From Enterobacter sp. ENT03 (lineage in GTDB: Bacteria > Pseudomonadota > Gammaproteobacteria > Enterobacterales > Enterobacteriaceae), in contig NZ_JAHUXA010000001.1 in the NCBI RefSeq assembly GCF_019218745.1, positions 434,001 to 498,000 on the forward strand: a DNA stretch of 64,000 bases, given 5' to 3'. Below are positions 63,188 through 64,000 of this stretch, in pieces. The position numbers and the translations under genes are program-made. Under the pieces are notes generated by a model that saw nothing but the letters and a program-made list of their open reading frames with translations, had not been told where the DNA came from and searched no databases. How positions within the stretch are numbered: the stretch's first letter is position 1; every line of letters begins with the position of its first letter.

Positions 63188-64000
63188 ATGAGCGTTGCGC
63201 CTGTAGCCGACGTACTCCAGGGCCGTGTAGCCGTTGACCATCAGGTCACCGTGCGCGGATGGGTACGTACCCGCCGAGATTCAAAAGCTGGCATCTCCTT
63301 CCTGGCCGTCTATGACGGTTCCTGCTTTGATCCTGTACAGGCCGTTATTAATAATTCTCTGCCCAATTACAATGACGAAGTGCTGCATTTAACCACCGGC
63401 TGTTCCGTGATCGTGACCGGCACAGTTGTCGCATCGCCTGGCCAGGGCCAAAGCTTTGAAATCCAGGCCACCAGCGTGGAAGTGACCGGCTGGGTTGAAG
63501 ATCCGGAAACCTATCCGATGGCGGCGAAGCGCCACAGCATCGAGTATCTGCGTGAAGTCGCGCATATGCGTCCGCGTACCAACCTGATTGGCGCGGTTGC
63601 CCGTGTGCGTCATACGCTGGCGCAGGCGCTACATCGCTTCTTCCATGAGCAGGGTTTCTTCTGGGTTTCTACACCGCTGATCACCGCATCCGATACCGAA
63701 GGTGCCGGTGAAATGTTCCGCGTCTCCACGCTGGATCTGGAAAACCTGCCGCGCAACGACCAGGGCAAAATCGACTTCGATAAAGACTTCTTTGGTAAAG
63801 AAGCCTTCCTGACGGTTTCCGGTCAGCTCAATGCTGAAACCTATGCCTGCGCCCTGTCGAAGGTCTATACCTTCGGCCCGACCTTCCGCGCTGAAAACTC
63901 CAACACCACGCGCCATCTGGCCGAGTTCTGGATGCTGGAGCCGGAAGTCGCCTTTAACGATCTGGAAGATAACGCCGCGCTGGCAGAAGCGATGCTGAAA
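63188..64000 (+). CDS. asnS: Asparaginyl-tRNA synthetase, 3' end outside the window
   Basis: AsnS charges tRNA-Asn. The first 271 codons are present (of about 466 in E. coli), starting [20 protein letters not shown]. The N-terminal OB-fold anticodon-binding domain (about 15-100) is complete. Class II motif 1 ([21 protein letters not shown]) and motif 2 ([26 protein letters not shown]) are visible. The frame runs off the end of the window with no stop. Confidence 0.97.
   Translation, partial: MSVAPVADVLQGRVAVDHQVTVRGWVRTRRDSKAGISFLAVYDGSCFDPVQAVINNSLPNYNDEVLHLTTGCSVIVTGTVVASPGQGQSFEIQATSVEVTGWVEDPETYPMAAKRHSIEYLREVAHMRPRTNLIGAVARVRHTLAQALHRFFHEQGFFWVSTPLITASDTEGAGEMFRVSTLDLENLPRNDQGKIDFDKDFFGKEAFLTVSGQLNAETYACALSKVYTFGPTFRAENSNTTRHLAEFWMLEPEVAFNDLEDNAALAEAMLK

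Noticed and set aside
1-64000. CRISPR array or insertion sequence
   Set aside because: I saw no regularly spaced direct repeats and no transposase or cas-like genes on either strand.

Overview
The window is chromosomal DNA from a member of the Enterobacteriaceae. Nearly every gene is immediately recognisable as the counterpart of an Escherichia coli gene, and most of it follows the E. coli 21-23 minute region. Several E. coli blocks are absent: pga next to phoH, rutABCDEFG next to rutR, and hya/app/etk/tor next to the UGA serine tRNA. Non-E. coli genes occupy some of those places. The genus cannot be fixed from sequence alone; an Enterobacter, Leclercia or Kluyvera type organism would fit. 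No insertion sequence, complete prophage or CRISPR array is visible.

Layout. 1-2.7 kb: the end of a pirin gene, an isochorismatase-family hydrolase, tRNA-Ser(GGA) and phoH with a Pho box. 2.9-6.4 kb: the efeUOB ferrous iron uptake operon with a Fur box; efeU is intact, unlike in E. coli K-12. 6.5-12.4 kb: the divergent proline genes putP and putA around a shared control region with GTTGCA operator units. 12.5-14.5 kb: an LprI-like small protein, and RutR in a two-gene operon with a DMT transporter but without the rut pathway. 14.6-21.1 kb: an accessory lysine-related block. It holds a CadA-type lysine decarboxylase, a PotE-type antiporter, a divergent pair of phage-type regulators (Ner-like and CI/XRE-like), a second lysyl-tRNA synthetase and a small unknown gene.

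21.2-27.9 kb: the stress genes ymdF, wrbA and yccJ, then agp, an SOS-boxed DinI-like gene, tRNA-Ser(UGA), an orphan OppA-like binding protein and the CpxR-boxed yccA. 27.9-43.7 kb: the conserved run tusE, acyP, a degenerate EAL protein, rlmI, hspQ, yccU, yccT, mgsA, helD, yccF, yccS, sxy, sulA, ompA, matP, lonH, fabA and rmf. 44-51.5 kb: one long leftward transcription unit rlmL-uup-pqiA-pqiB-pqiC. 51.5-64 kb: ycbX, zapC, pyrD, the ssuEADCB alkanesulfonate operon, pepN, pncB and the start of asnS.

The most interesting part is 14.6-20.8 kb. A Mu-like ner/repressor switch stands between a leftward antiporter-decarboxylase operon and a rightward LysRS paralogue. The decarboxylase keeps its catalytic residues but appears to have lost four side chains that bind the inhibitor ppGpp in E. 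coli CadA. The antiporter is PotE-type rather than CadB-type, in the gene order of cadBA. This suggests an independently assembled lysine/cadaverine system with its own regulation. Comparisons with E. coli proteins were made from memory, not by database search.
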